Of a stretch of 34,406 nt of DNA, positions 15,962-23,220 are shown in pieces. Numbering within the stretch: position 1 is the stretch's first letter; every line of letters starts with the position of its first letter. The translations under genes and the position numbers were made by a program. The DNA is taken from assembly GCA_022778785.1 (NCBI GenBank), contig JALFSO010000002.1, positions 1 through 34,406 on the forward strand, read 5' to 3'. The DNA is from Dysosmobacter sp. Lineage in GTDB: Bacteria; Bacillota; Clostridia; Oscillospirales; Oscillospiraceae. The notes under the pieces were generated by a model, which was not told where the DNA came from, ran no database searches, and saw only the letters and a program-made list of their open reading frames with translations.

Positions 15962-16555
15962 ATGGCTCTGAATTTTAACAAAACGGAATTTGTCCGGGCC
16001 GCCGCCCGGCAGTCGGATTTCCTGCGGGACGGCCTGCCCCAGCTGGCTTTTGCGGGCCGGTCTAACGTGGGGAAGTCCTCCGTCATCAACCGGATCGTGA
16101 ACCGGAAGAACCTGGCCTATGTAGGGGCGTCCCCGGGAAAGACCACCCAGATCAACTACTTCCGGGTGGACGGCGGCGCCTATCTGGTGGACCTGCCGGG
16201 CTACGGCTACGCCAAGGTCTCCAAGGCGGAGAAGGAGCGGTGGGGCCGGCTGATGGAGTCCTATTTCCAGGACGAGGGCGGGCTCATCACCCTGGGCGTG
16301 CAGATCGTGGACATCCGCCACAAGCCCACCGCCGATGACGTCACCATGTACAGCTGGTTCCGGGACAGCGGCTGCCCCTCCGTGGTGGTGGCCAACAAGC
16401 TGGACAAGCTGAAGAAGAGTCAGGTGGAACCGGCGCTGGCCCTGATCCGGGAGACGCTGGAGCTACCGGAGGACGCCCTGCTGATCCCCTTTTCCGCGGA
16501 AAAGGGCACCGGCCGGGAGGAGTTGATCCGGGCGCTGCTGGCGGCCTGTTCATAA
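15962..16555 (+). CDS. ysxC: Ribosome biogenesis GTP-binding protein YsxC/EngB
   Basis: A 197-residue TrmE-Era-EngA-EngB family GTPase needed for 50S subunit assembly. Motifs are in normal order: G1 GRSNVGKSSVIN, G2 region PGKTTQINYF, G3 DLPGYGYAKV, G4 NKLDK and G5 FSAEKG. The start at 15962 follows AGAAAGAGGGAG. It directly follows lon, a conserved pairing in Firmicutes, and is followed by a terminator, so lon-ysxC is a likely transcript. Confidence 0.95.
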   Translation: MALNFNKTEFVRAAARQSDFLRDGLPQLAFAGRSNVGKSSVINRIVNRKNLAYVGASPGKTTQINYFRVDGGAYLVDLPGYGYAKVSKAEKERWGRLMESYFQDEGGLITLGVQIVDIRHKPTADDVTMYSWFRDSGCPSVVVANKLDKLKKSQVEPALALIRETLELPEDALLIPFSAEKGTGREELIRALLAACS

Positions 16556-16563
16556 GCGAGATG

Positions 16564-16594
16564 AGGGAGGCGTTTTCGGACGTCTCCCTTGTTT
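16564..16594 (+). terminator. Terminator after ysxC
   Basis: A 9-bp stem (16564-16572 with 16581-16589, AGGGAGGCG/CGTCTCCCT, one G-T pair) with an eight-base loop is followed by TGTTTT. Confidence 0.75.
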
Positions 16595-16620
16595 TCGGAA
16601 AAAAGTTTTCAATTCCCCCC

Positions 16621-16649
16621 TATGCAAAAAGGGGAAAATACGGTACAAT
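16621..16649 (+). promoter_or_regulatory. Probable promoter of the pyrH operon
   Basis: A good -10 box TACAAT (16644-16649) lies in an AT-rich stretch. The hexamer 17 bases upstream, TATGCA (16621-16626), is a poor -35 box. The location after a terminator and 90 bases before pyrH supports the call. Confidence 0.45.
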
Positions 16650-16738
16650 AACCAGGAAGAACATGGCCGTCCCTCTGAGCTGCTGAAGCTGCGGAGGAGC
16701 GGTGAGAGAGAAACTATTCATCTGGAGGGGAATATCCA

Positions 16739-17455
16739 ATGGACAAAGCGGTTTACAAGCGGGTCCTGCTGAAGATCAGCGGCGAGGCCTTGGCGGGAGA
16801 CAAGCACACCGGCCTGGATTTCGACGTCATCGGCAGGGTCTGCGACGTCATCAAGGAGTGCCAGGCCATGGGTGTCCAGGTGGGCATCGTCATCGGCGGC
16901 GGCAACTTCTGGCGGGGGGCCAAGAACAGCGGCGGCAAGATGGAGCGCACCCGGGCCGACCACATGGGCATGCTGGCCACCGTCATGAACTGCCTGGCCG
17001 TGGCGGATGTGATGGAGCAGAAGGGCATCGACGTCCGGGTCCAGACCGCCGTGGAGATGCGGGCCGTGGCGGAGCCCTACATCCGCTCCAAGGCCATCCG
17101 GCATCTGGAGAAGGGCCGGGTCGTCATCTTCGGCGCCGGCACCGGCAACCCCTATTTCTCCACGGACACCGCCGCCGTGCTGCGGGCCGCGGAGATCAAC
17201 GCCGACGTGATCCTGCTGGCCAAGAATGTGGACGGCGTCTACTCCGCCGACCCCGTGAAGGACCCCACCGCCGTGAAATACGACACCATCACCTACGACG
17301 AGGTGCTGGCGCAGCACCTGATGGTCATGGACTCCACCGCCACGTCTCTGTCCATGGACAATCACATCCCCGTATTGCTGTTTGCCCTGAAAGACCCTGA
17401 GAACATCCTCCGCGTACTGCGGGGCGAGAAAATCGGAACGATCGTAAAGGAGTAA
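16739..17455 (+). CDS. pyrH: UMP kinase
   Basis: A 238-residue amino-acid-kinase-family enzyme that phosphorylates UMP to UDP in pyrimidine nucleotide synthesis. It shows the N-terminal [16 protein letters not shown], the [12 protein letters not shown] glycine-rich loop, the UMP-binding [16 protein letters not shown] and [14 protein letters not shown]. Full length for the bacterial hexameric enzyme, which is usually regulated by GTP and UTP. CTGGAGGGG precedes the ATG. frr follows after five bases, the standard pyrH-frr arrangement. Confidence 0.97.
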   Translation: MDKAVYKRVLLKISGEALAGDKHTGLDFDVIGRVCDVIKECQAMGVQVGIVIGGGNFWRGAKNSGGKMERTRADHMGMLATVMNCLAVADVMEQKGIDVRVQTAVEMRAVAEPYIRSKAIRHLEKGRVVIFGAGTGNPYFSTDTAAVLRAAEINADVILLAKNVDGVYSADPVKDPTAVKYDTITYDEVLAQHLMVMDSTATSLSMDNHIPVLLFALKDPENILRVLRGEKIGTIVKE

Positions 17456-17460
17456 TCGTC

Positions 17461-18018
17461 ATGTTGAAGGAAGCCTACAAGGTCTACGAACAGAAAATGA
17501 ACAAGAGCATCGACTCCGTGGCTGCGGATTTTGCCTCCGTCCGCGCGGGCCGTGCCAACGCCGCCGTGCTGGACCGCATCATGGTGGACTATTACGGCGT
17601 CCCCACCCCCATCCAGCAGATCGCCTCCATCAGCTCTCCGGATCCCCGGACGCTGGTGATCCAGCCCTGGGACACCAAGGCCGTAAAGCTCATCAAGAAG
17701 GCCATTGAGACCTCCGATCTGGGCATCAATCCCCAGGACGACGGCCGCTGCCTGCGGCTGGCCTTCCCCCAGCTGACGGAGGAGCGCCGCAAGGAGCTGG
17801 TGAAGCAGATCCACAAGTACGCCGAGAACGGCAAGGTGGCCATCCGGAACATCCGCCGGGACGCCATGGAAGCCTTCAAGAAGCAGGAGAAGGCCTCCGA
17901 GATCACCGAGGACGACCGGAAGCAGGCTGAGAAGGACCTCCAGAAGATGACTGACGACAGCTGCAAGAAGCTGGACGAACTTCTGGCAAAAAAAGAAAAG
18001 GAACTGATGGCAGTCTGA
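17461..18018 (+). CDS. frr: Ribosome recycling factor
   Basis: A 185-residue protein that, with EF-G, splits post-termination ribosomes. The sequence covers the whole two-domain fold: the helical N-terminus with DFASVRAGRANAAVLDRIMV, the central beta domain (VDYYGVPTPIQQIASIS), and the helical C-terminus ending in EDDRKQAEKDLQKMTDDSCKKLDELLAKKEKEL. AAAGGAG, which overlaps the end of pyrH, is its ribosome site. The TGA stop overlaps the uppS start (TGATG, 18016-18020), so the two are translationally coupled. Confidence 0.97.
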   Translation: MLKEAYKVYEQKMNKSIDSVAADFASVRAGRANAAVLDRIMVDYYGVPTPIQQIASISSPDPRTLVIQPWDTKAVKLIKKAIETSDLGINPQDDGRCLRLAFPQLTEERRKELVKQIHKYAENGKVAIRNIRRDAMEAFKKQEKASEITEDDRKQAEKDLQKMTDDSCKKLDELLAKKEKELMAV

Positions 18019-18773
18019 TGGCCGCCGTCCAACGAAACGATACGGCGGGGCAGGTGGATCAGACACGCCTGCCTCGCCATATTGCGATTATTATGGATGG
18101 CAACGGGCGCTGGGCCACCCGCCGGGGACTGCCCCGCACCGCCGGCCACAAGGCCGGGGCGGAGACCTTCCGCCGCATTGCCACCTACTGCAAGAACATC
18201 GGCGTCCAGTATCTCACCGTGTATGCCTTCTCCACGGAGAACTGGAAGCGTTCCGCCGATGAGGTCAGCGCCATCATGGCGCTGCTGAAGCGGTATCTGC
18301 TGGAAGCGGTGGATACCATGGAGCGGGACAATATCCGGCTCCACTTTTTCGGGGACATGACGCCCATCTCCCCGGAGCTGCGGGCCCTGGCCCATGAGAC
18401 CGACGAGATCACGGAGCATCTGTCCAAGGACGCCTTCCAGGCCAACGTGTGCCTGAACTACGGCGGCCGGGACGAGATCCTACGGGCGGTGCGGCAGTTC
18501 GCCGCGGACTGCACGGCGGGGGAGCGGAAGCCGGAGGAGCTGGACGACGCCCTGTTCTCCTCCTATCTGGACTCCCGGGGCATCCCGGACCCGGAGCTGA
18601 TCATCCGCCCCAGCGGGGAGCTGCGGCTCAGCAACTTCCTGCTGTGGCAGTGCGCCTATTCGGAGCTCTATTTCACGGATGTGCTGTGGCCGGACTTCGA
18701 CGAGGCGGAGCTGGACCGGGCCATCGCGGCCTATCAGGCCAGAGACCGGCGATTCGGCGGTGTAAAGAAATAA
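18018..18773 (+). CDS. uppS: Isoprenyl transferase (undecaprenyl diphosphate synthase)
   Basis: A 251-residue cis-prenyltransferase that builds the C55 lipid carrier for cell-wall synthesis from farnesyl diphosphate and IPP. The catalytic motif HIAIIMDGNGRWA (D27) is preceded by about 20 less conserved residues. Later conserved stretches are TVYAFSTENWKR, NYGGRDEI, and RPSGELRLSNFLLWQ leading into AYSELYF..VLWPDF. The start overlaps the frr stop. The TAA stop codon (18771-18773) is the first three bases of the MITE-like element described separately, so that insertion may have set the C-terminus (GVKK). Confidence 0.95.
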   Translation: MAAVQRNDTAGQVDQTRLPRHIAIIMDGNGRWATRRGLPRTAGHKAGAETFRRIATYCKNIGVQYLTVYAFSTENWKRSADEVSAIMALLKRYLLEAVDTMERDNIRLHFFGDMTPISPELRALAHETDEITEHLSKDAFQANVCLNYGGRDEILRAVRQFAADCTAGERKPEELDDALFSSYLDSRGIPDPELIIRPSGELRLSNFLLWQCAYSELYFTDVLWPDFDEAELDRAIAAYQARDRRFGGVKK

Positions 18774-18936
18774 GAACCTGTATTCACAGCCGCTGAACGC
18801 TGCGTAGGCGATCTTTTTCCCGCCATACCGCGTCAATTTTCTTGCGATCCGTCAGGATGGCTGCGGAAAATTTCCTTGTCTGGCAAGAAAAATTCACGCC
18901 TGCCCATCATCCCCCAGCTGTGAATACAGATTCTAA
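18771..18936. mobile_element. MITE-like element with ~20-base inverted ends
   Basis: The ends are inverted repeats: 18771-18790 against 18917-18936 match at 18 of 20 positions, with a perfect 13-base core (CTGTATTCACAGC at 18778-18790, GCTGTGAATACAG at 18917-18929). Inside, about 18831-18845 pairs with 18885-18900 (AATTTTCTTGC against GCAAGAAAAATT, one bulge), so the whole ~166 bases could fold into one long hairpin. There is no gene inside and I see no clear target duplication. It separates uppS from cdsA, which usually lie close together. Confidence 0.6.
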
Positions 18937-18961
18937 GCCATTTGACAAGAGGACTGGTGTT

Positions 18962-19822
18962 ATGTTCAAACGTGTGATGGTTGCCGTGGTGGGCATTCCG
19001 TTTTTGCTGCTGGTGCTGATCTGGGCGCCGGACTGGGCTACCATGGCCTTGGTAGCGGCCATGTGCGCCATCGGCTCCCATGAGCTGATGCACGCCGCTG
19101 CCGGAGAGAAAGGTAGGCGTCTCATTCCCCTGACGGCGGCTGCGGCGGCGCTGGTGCCTGTGTGCGTCTATCTGGAGGAGAGCGTGCGGAACGCGAAACT
19201 GACGGCCATGCCGGTGCTGCCGGTGACGGCGGCGCTGGCCATGGTGTTCGTGTTTCTGCTGTTTGTCTGTGCCATCCTGCACTACGGCAAGGAGACTGCC
19301 ATCCCCTTCGCGGACGTCACCGCCGCCATCTTTGGAGGACTGGTGTTCCCGCTGATGCTCAGCTGCCTGCTGCGGCTGCGGTTGACAGGGGGCGTCATCG
19401 GCAAGGCGCTGGTGTTCCTGCCCCTGTGCATCGCCTTTGGCAGCGATACCTTTGCCCTGTTTGCCGGGATGCTGTTCGGCAAGCACAAGCTGGCCCCCCA
19501 TGTCAGCCCCAAAAAAACGGTGGAGGGCGCCATCGGCGGTCTGGTGGGCGGCGTGTTCGGCGCGCTGCTGCTGACCGTGATCGTCACCCATATCATCCGT
19601 GACGCTTTCATGGGGCCGGTGCATATCCTGCTGTTCGGCATCATCGGCAGCTTTGTCAGCCAGATCGGCGATCTGAGCTTCTCCGTCATCAAGCGGGAGT
19701 TCGGCGTCAAGGACTACGGCAAGCTGCTGCCGGGCCACGGCGGCATTCTGGACCGGTTTGACAGCGTGACCTTCGTCGCGCCCTTCGTGTGGCTGACGAT
19801 CAGCATACTTCCGTTCCTGTGA
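18962..19822 (+). CDS. cdsA: Phosphatidate cytidylyltransferase
   Basis: A 286-residue integral membrane enzyme that makes CDP-diacylglycerol, the precursor of bacterial phospholipids, from phosphatidate and CTP. About eight hydrophobic segments span the sequence. The family signature near the C-terminus is complete: SVIKREFGVKDYGKLLPGHG followed by GILDRFDS. The start at 18962 (MFKRVMVAVVG) begins the first membrane segment and has AAGAGGA eight bases upstream; a longer in-frame reading from 18842 would run through the repeat element and is unlikely. dxr begins 14 bases after the stop. Confidence 0.94.
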   Translation: MFKRVMVAVVGIPFLLLVLIWAPDWATMALVAAMCAIGSHELMHAAAGEKGRRLIPLTAAAAALVPVCVYLEESVRNAKLTAMPVLPVTAALAMVFVFLLFVCAILHYGKETAIPFADVTAAIFGGLVFPLMLSCLLRLRLTGGVIGKALVFLPLCIAFGSDTFALFAGMLFGKHKLAPHVSPKKTVEGAIGGLVGGVFGALLLTVIVTHIIRDAFMGPVHILLFGIIGSFVSQIGDLSFSVIKREFGVKDYGKLLPGHGGILDRFDSVTFVAPFVWLTISILPFL

Positions 19823-19836
19823 GGATATGATCTGCT

Positions 19837-20985
19837 ATGAGTAAAGTGATTTCGATACTGGGCTCCACCGGCTCCATCGGCCGTCAGACCCTGGACGTGG
19901 CGGAGCAGCTGGGAACCCGGGTGGCGGCCATCACCGCCAACTCCAACGTGGACCGCGCGGAGGAGCAGGCCCGGAAGTTCCATCCCGCTTTGGCGGTGAT
20001 GTACGATCCGGCGGCGGCGAAGGAACTGAAAAGCCGCCTGTCGGACACGGATATCCGGGTATCCTCCGGCATGGAGGGCCTGCTGGAGGCCGCGTCGCTG
20101 CCGGAGGCGGACACCGTGGTCACCGCCGTGGTGGGCATGATCGGCCTGCGGCCCACGCTGGCCGCCATTCAGGCGGGAAAGCGCATCGCCCTGGCCAACA
20201 AGGAGACGCTGGTCTGCGCCGGAGAGCTGGTGATGGCCGAGGCTGCCCGCTGCGGCGCAGAGATCATTCCGGTGGACTCGGAACACTCCGCCATTTTCCA
20301 GTGCTTACAGGGCAGCCGGGACCGGAGCGAGGTGCGGCGCATCCTGCTGACCTGCTCCGGCGGGCCGTTCTACGGCATGAAATTTGAGGAGCTGGCGGCC
20401 ATGACCAGGGCGGACGCCCTGAAGCATCCCAACTGGAAGATGGGTCCCAAGATCACCGTGGACTGTGCCACGCTGATGAACAAGGGCCTGGAGGTCATCG
20501 AAGCCATGCGGCTGTACCGTCTGCCGCTGGAACAGGTCTCCGTGGTGATCCATCGCCAGAGCATCGTCCACTCTATGGTGGAGTTCCGGGACGGCGCGGT
20601 GATGGCCCAGCTGGGCACGCCGGATATGCGTCTGCCCATCCGGTACGCTCTGACCTATCCGTACCGGGCGGACAGTCCGCTGGAACCCCTGGATTTGCTG
20701 TCCTGTCCGCCGCTGACCTTTGCCGCGCCGGATCTGGAAGCGTTTCCCTGCCTGCGGCTGGCCATGGAGGCCGTCACGGAGGGCGGCACCGCCTGCGCCG
20801 TGCTGAACGGCGCCAACGAGGCGGCGGTGGGCCTGTTCCTGCGGGATAAGATCGGCTTCAACGACATCCCCGGACTGGTGGCATCCGCGCGGGAGGCGGT
20901 GCCTGTCCGGCAGGCCGGGGATCTGGAGGCAATCCTGGGGGCGGACCGGCAGGCCCGCGAGATCGTGCTGGAGGGCAATTTATAA
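19837..20985 (+). CDS. dxr: 1-deoxy-D-xylulose 5-phosphate reductoisomerase
   Basis: A 382-residue NADPH-dependent enzyme of the MEP pathway, converting DXP to MEP. The N-terminal dinucleotide site GSTGSIGRQTLDV, the ALANKETLVCAGELV stretch and the metal/substrate motif DSEHSAIFQCL are all present, followed by the flexible loop region TCSGGPF and NWKMGPKITVD. Length is normal. It lies between cdsA and rseP, and ispG of the same pathway follows two genes later, so the operon supplies the isoprenoid precursors used by uppS. Confidence 0.96.
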   Translation: MSKVISILGSTGSIGRQTLDVAEQLGTRVAAITANSNVDRAEEQARKFHPALAVMYDPAAAKELKSRLSDTDIRVSSGMEGLLEAASLPEADTVVTAVVGMIGLRPTLAAIQAGKRIALANKETLVCAGELVMAEAARCGAEIIPVDSEHSAIFQCLQGSRDRSEVRRILLTCSGGPFYGMKFEELAAMTRADALKHPNWKMGPKITVDCATLMNKGLEVIEAMRLYRLPLEQVSVVIHRQSIVHSMVEFRDGAVMAQLGTPDMRLPIRYALTYPYRADSPLEPLDLLSCPPLTFAAPDLEAFPCLRLAMEAVTEGGTACAVLNGANEAAVGLFLRDKIGFNDIPGLVASAREAVPVRQAGDLEAILGADRQAREIVLEGNL

Positions 20986-21000
20986 GGAGTTTTTCTGCGT

Positions 21001-22068
21001 ATGACCATCGTTTATATCCTGGCGGCCATCCTGATGTTCGGCCTGCTGATCGCGGTGCATGAGCTGGGCCATTTTTTGGCGGCGAAGGCCTGCGGCGTGC
21101 AGGTCAACGAGTTTTCCATCGGCATGGGCCCCTGCCTGTACGACCGGAAAAGGGGAGAGACCCAGTACTCCCTGCGTCTGCTGCCCATCGGCGGCTTCTG
21201 CGCCATGGAGGGGGAGGAGGAGCAGTCCGACAACCCCCGGGCGCTGAACAATCAGGGCTTCTGGAAGAAGTTCGTCATCTTTGCCGCCGGGGCGTTTATG
21301 AATTTCCTCACCGGCTTTGTTATCGTCCTGATTTTGTACAGCGGCGCCCAGCAGTTTCTGGTGGCCCAGGTCGCGGGGGTGGCCCCGGAGTTTCAGGAGA
21401 AAAACGGCGTCACGCTCCAGGAGGGCGACGAGTTCTACGCCATCAACGGCCAGCGGGTCTACGTCTACAGCGACGTCAGCCTGCTGCTGGGCCTCAACCA
21501 GGGCACGCCGCTGGACCTGGTGGTCCTGCGGGACGGTGAGAAGATCACGTACAGCGATCTGGCGTGGGATACGTTTACCGCCATGGACGGGGAAACCTAC
21601 ACCGGCTACGGCATTTACCGCAATGCACGGACGGAACCGGCCACGGTGCTGAACAAGCTGACGTACAGCTGGCGGAACACCGTGGACTTTGCCCGCATTG
21701 TCTGGCTGAGCCTGCGGATGCTGGTCACCGGCGAGGCGGGGCTGAACGACGTCAGCGGACCGGTGGGCATCGTCTCCACCATCACGGAGGTGGGCCAGCA
21801 GTCGGAGACCGCCCGGCAGGCACTGGACAACATCCTGTATTTCGCGGCCCTCATCGCCGTGAACCTGGCGGTGATGAACCTGCTGCCCATCCCGGCGCTG
21901 GACGGCGGCCATATCTTTTTCCTGATTCTGGACACTCTGGCCATCCGGCTGTTCCGGCGGAAGATCCCCGACCGGTATGAGAACGCCCTGAACAGCGCCT
22001 GCTTCGCCCTGCTGATGGGCTTCATGCTGCTGGTGACGTTCCATGACGTATTCAAACTCTTTCAATAG
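21001..22068 (+). CDS. rseP: RIP metalloprotease RseP (site-2 protease)
   Basis: A 355-residue membrane zinc protease that cuts substrates within the membrane, for example anti-sigma factors or leftover signal peptides. The zinc motif HELGH (H20, E21, H24) lies in the first membrane segment. One PDZ-like domain (about 115-200, containing LQEGDEFYAINGQRV) follows. The third metal ligand is expected in the C-terminal MNLLPIPALDGGHI motif. GGAG at 20985-20990 precedes the ATG. The position between dxr and ispG is the standard Clostridia order. The natural substrate cannot be inferred here. Confidence 0.94.
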   Translation: MTIVYILAAILMFGLLIAVHELGHFLAAKACGVQVNEFSIGMGPCLYDRKRGETQYSLRLLPIGGFCAMEGEEEQSDNPRALNNQGFWKKFVIFAAGAFMNFLTGFVIVLILYSGAQQFLVAQVAGVAPEFQEKNGVTLQEGDEFYAINGQRVYVYSDVSLLLGLNQGTPLDLVVLRDGEKITYSDLAWDTFTAMDGETYTGYGIYRNARTEPATVLNKLTYSWRNTVDFARIVWLSLRMLVTGEAGLNDVSGPVGIVSTITEVGQQSETARQALDNILYFAALIAVNLAVMNLLPIPALDGGHIFFLILDTLAIRLFRRKIPDRYENALNSACFALLMGFMLLVTFHDVFKLFQ

Positions 22069-22095
22069 ACAGGAGAACAAGGGAGGCATTTTCCC

Positions 22096-23133
22096 ATGAC
22101 AAAGCGAATCTTCGTGGGCCAGGTGCCCGTGGGCGGCGGCGCCCCGGTGTCCATCCAGTCCATGTGCAATACAAAGACCGACGATGTGGCCGCCACCGTG
22201 GCCCAGATCAGAAAGCTGGAGGACGCCGGATGCGAGATCATCCGGGTGGCCATTCCGGATGAGGCGGCGGCGAAGGCGGTGGACAAAATCAAAGAGCAGA
22301 TCCACATCCCCCTCATCGCCGACATCCATTTCAACTACAAATACGCCCTGATGTGTGCGGAGCGGGGCATCGACGCCATCCGCATCAACCCCGGCAACAT
22401 CGGTGCGGAGGAGAACGTGAAGGCCGTGGCGGACGCCTGCCGCAGCCGGAGCATCCCTATCCGCATCGGCGTCAACGGCGGCTCCCTGGAAAAGGAGCTG
22501 CGGGCCAAATACGGCGGCGTCACAGCGGAGGCGCTGGTGGAGAGCGCCATGGGCCACGTCCACCTGCTGAATAAGTTCGACTTTGACGACATCTGCATCT
22601 CCGTCAAATGCTCTGACGTGCCCCTGACCATGGCGGCCTACCGGCTGCTCCATGAGCGGACGGATTATCCGCTGCACCTGGGCGTCACCGAGGCGGGGAC
22701 GCCCTCCATGGGCATCATCAAATCCGCCATGGGCATCGGCGGACTGCTGTGCCTGGGCATCGGCGACACCATCCGGGTGACGCTGACGGCGGACCCGGTG
22801 GAGGAGGTTTACGCGGGGCAGAAGATCCTGCGGGCGGCGGGACTGCGGAAGACCGGCGTGAACCTCATCGCCTGCCCCACCTGCGGCCGCACCCGCATCG
22901 ACCTGATCCCCATTGCCGAGGAGGTGGAGCGGCGGCTTCAGAACTGCAACAAGAACATCACCGTGGCGGTGATGGGCTGCGCCGTCAACGGCCCCGGCGA
23001 GGCCTCCGCCGCCGACATCGGCATTGCCGGCGGTAAGGGTGAGGGTCTGCTGTTCCGCAAAGGAGAGATTCTTTACAAAGTCCCGCAAGAGCGCCTTGTG
23101 GACGCGCTGATGGCGGAGATCGAAAAGCTGTAA
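22096..23133 (+). CDS. ispG: (E)-4-hydroxy-3-methylbut-2-enyl-diphosphate synthase
   Basis: A 345-residue iron-sulfur enzyme of the MEP pathway that converts MEcPP to HMBPP. The three cluster cysteines and the adjacent glutamate are visible in CPTCGRTRIDL (C260, C263) and MGCAVNGPGEA (C295, E302). The N-terminal TIM-barrel stretch includes VSIQSMCNTKTDD and IPLIADIHFNYKYAL. It is the two-domain form of most bacteria, without the plant-type insertion. The stop is followed by a GC-rich hairpin before polC. Confidence 0.96.
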   Translation: MTKRIFVGQVPVGGGAPVSIQSMCNTKTDDVAATVAQIRKLEDAGCEIIRVAIPDEAAAKAVDKIKEQIHIPLIADIHFNYKYALMCAERGIDAIRINPGNIGAEENVKAVADACRSRSIPIRIGVNGGSLEKELRAKYGGVTAEALVESAMGHVHLLNKFDFDDICISVKCSDVPLTMAAYRLLHERTDYPLHLGVTEAGTPSMGIIKSAMGIGGLLCLGIGDTIRVTLTADPVEEVYAGQKILRAAGLRKTGVNLIACPTCGRTRIDLIPIAEEVERRLQNCNKNITVAVMGCAVNGPGEASAADIGIAGGKGEGLLFRKGEILYKVPQERLVDALMAEIEKL

Positions 23134-23147
23134 GGACATTCAGAATG

Positions 23148-23180
23148 GCGGCGCGGGTTCCCGCGCCGCGTTCCTGTGTT
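23148..23180 (+). terminator. GC-rich hairpin between ispG and polC
   Basis: A perfect 9-bp stem GCGGCGCGG/CCGCGCCGC (23148-23156 with 23161-23169) with a GTTC loop is followed by a mixed tail (GTTCCTGTGTTTTC). It may attenuate rather than end transcription into polC. Confidence 0.5.
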
Positions 23181-23220
23181 TTCCTTATTTGGACGTTTTT
23201 GAGATTACGGAGAGAATTCG

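Noticed and set aside
18842..18961. An N-terminal extension of CdsA starting at 18842
   Set aside because: It would be encoded by the MITE-like element, has no ribosome site, and places a non-family stretch before the first membrane segment. The ATG at 18962 has a good site.
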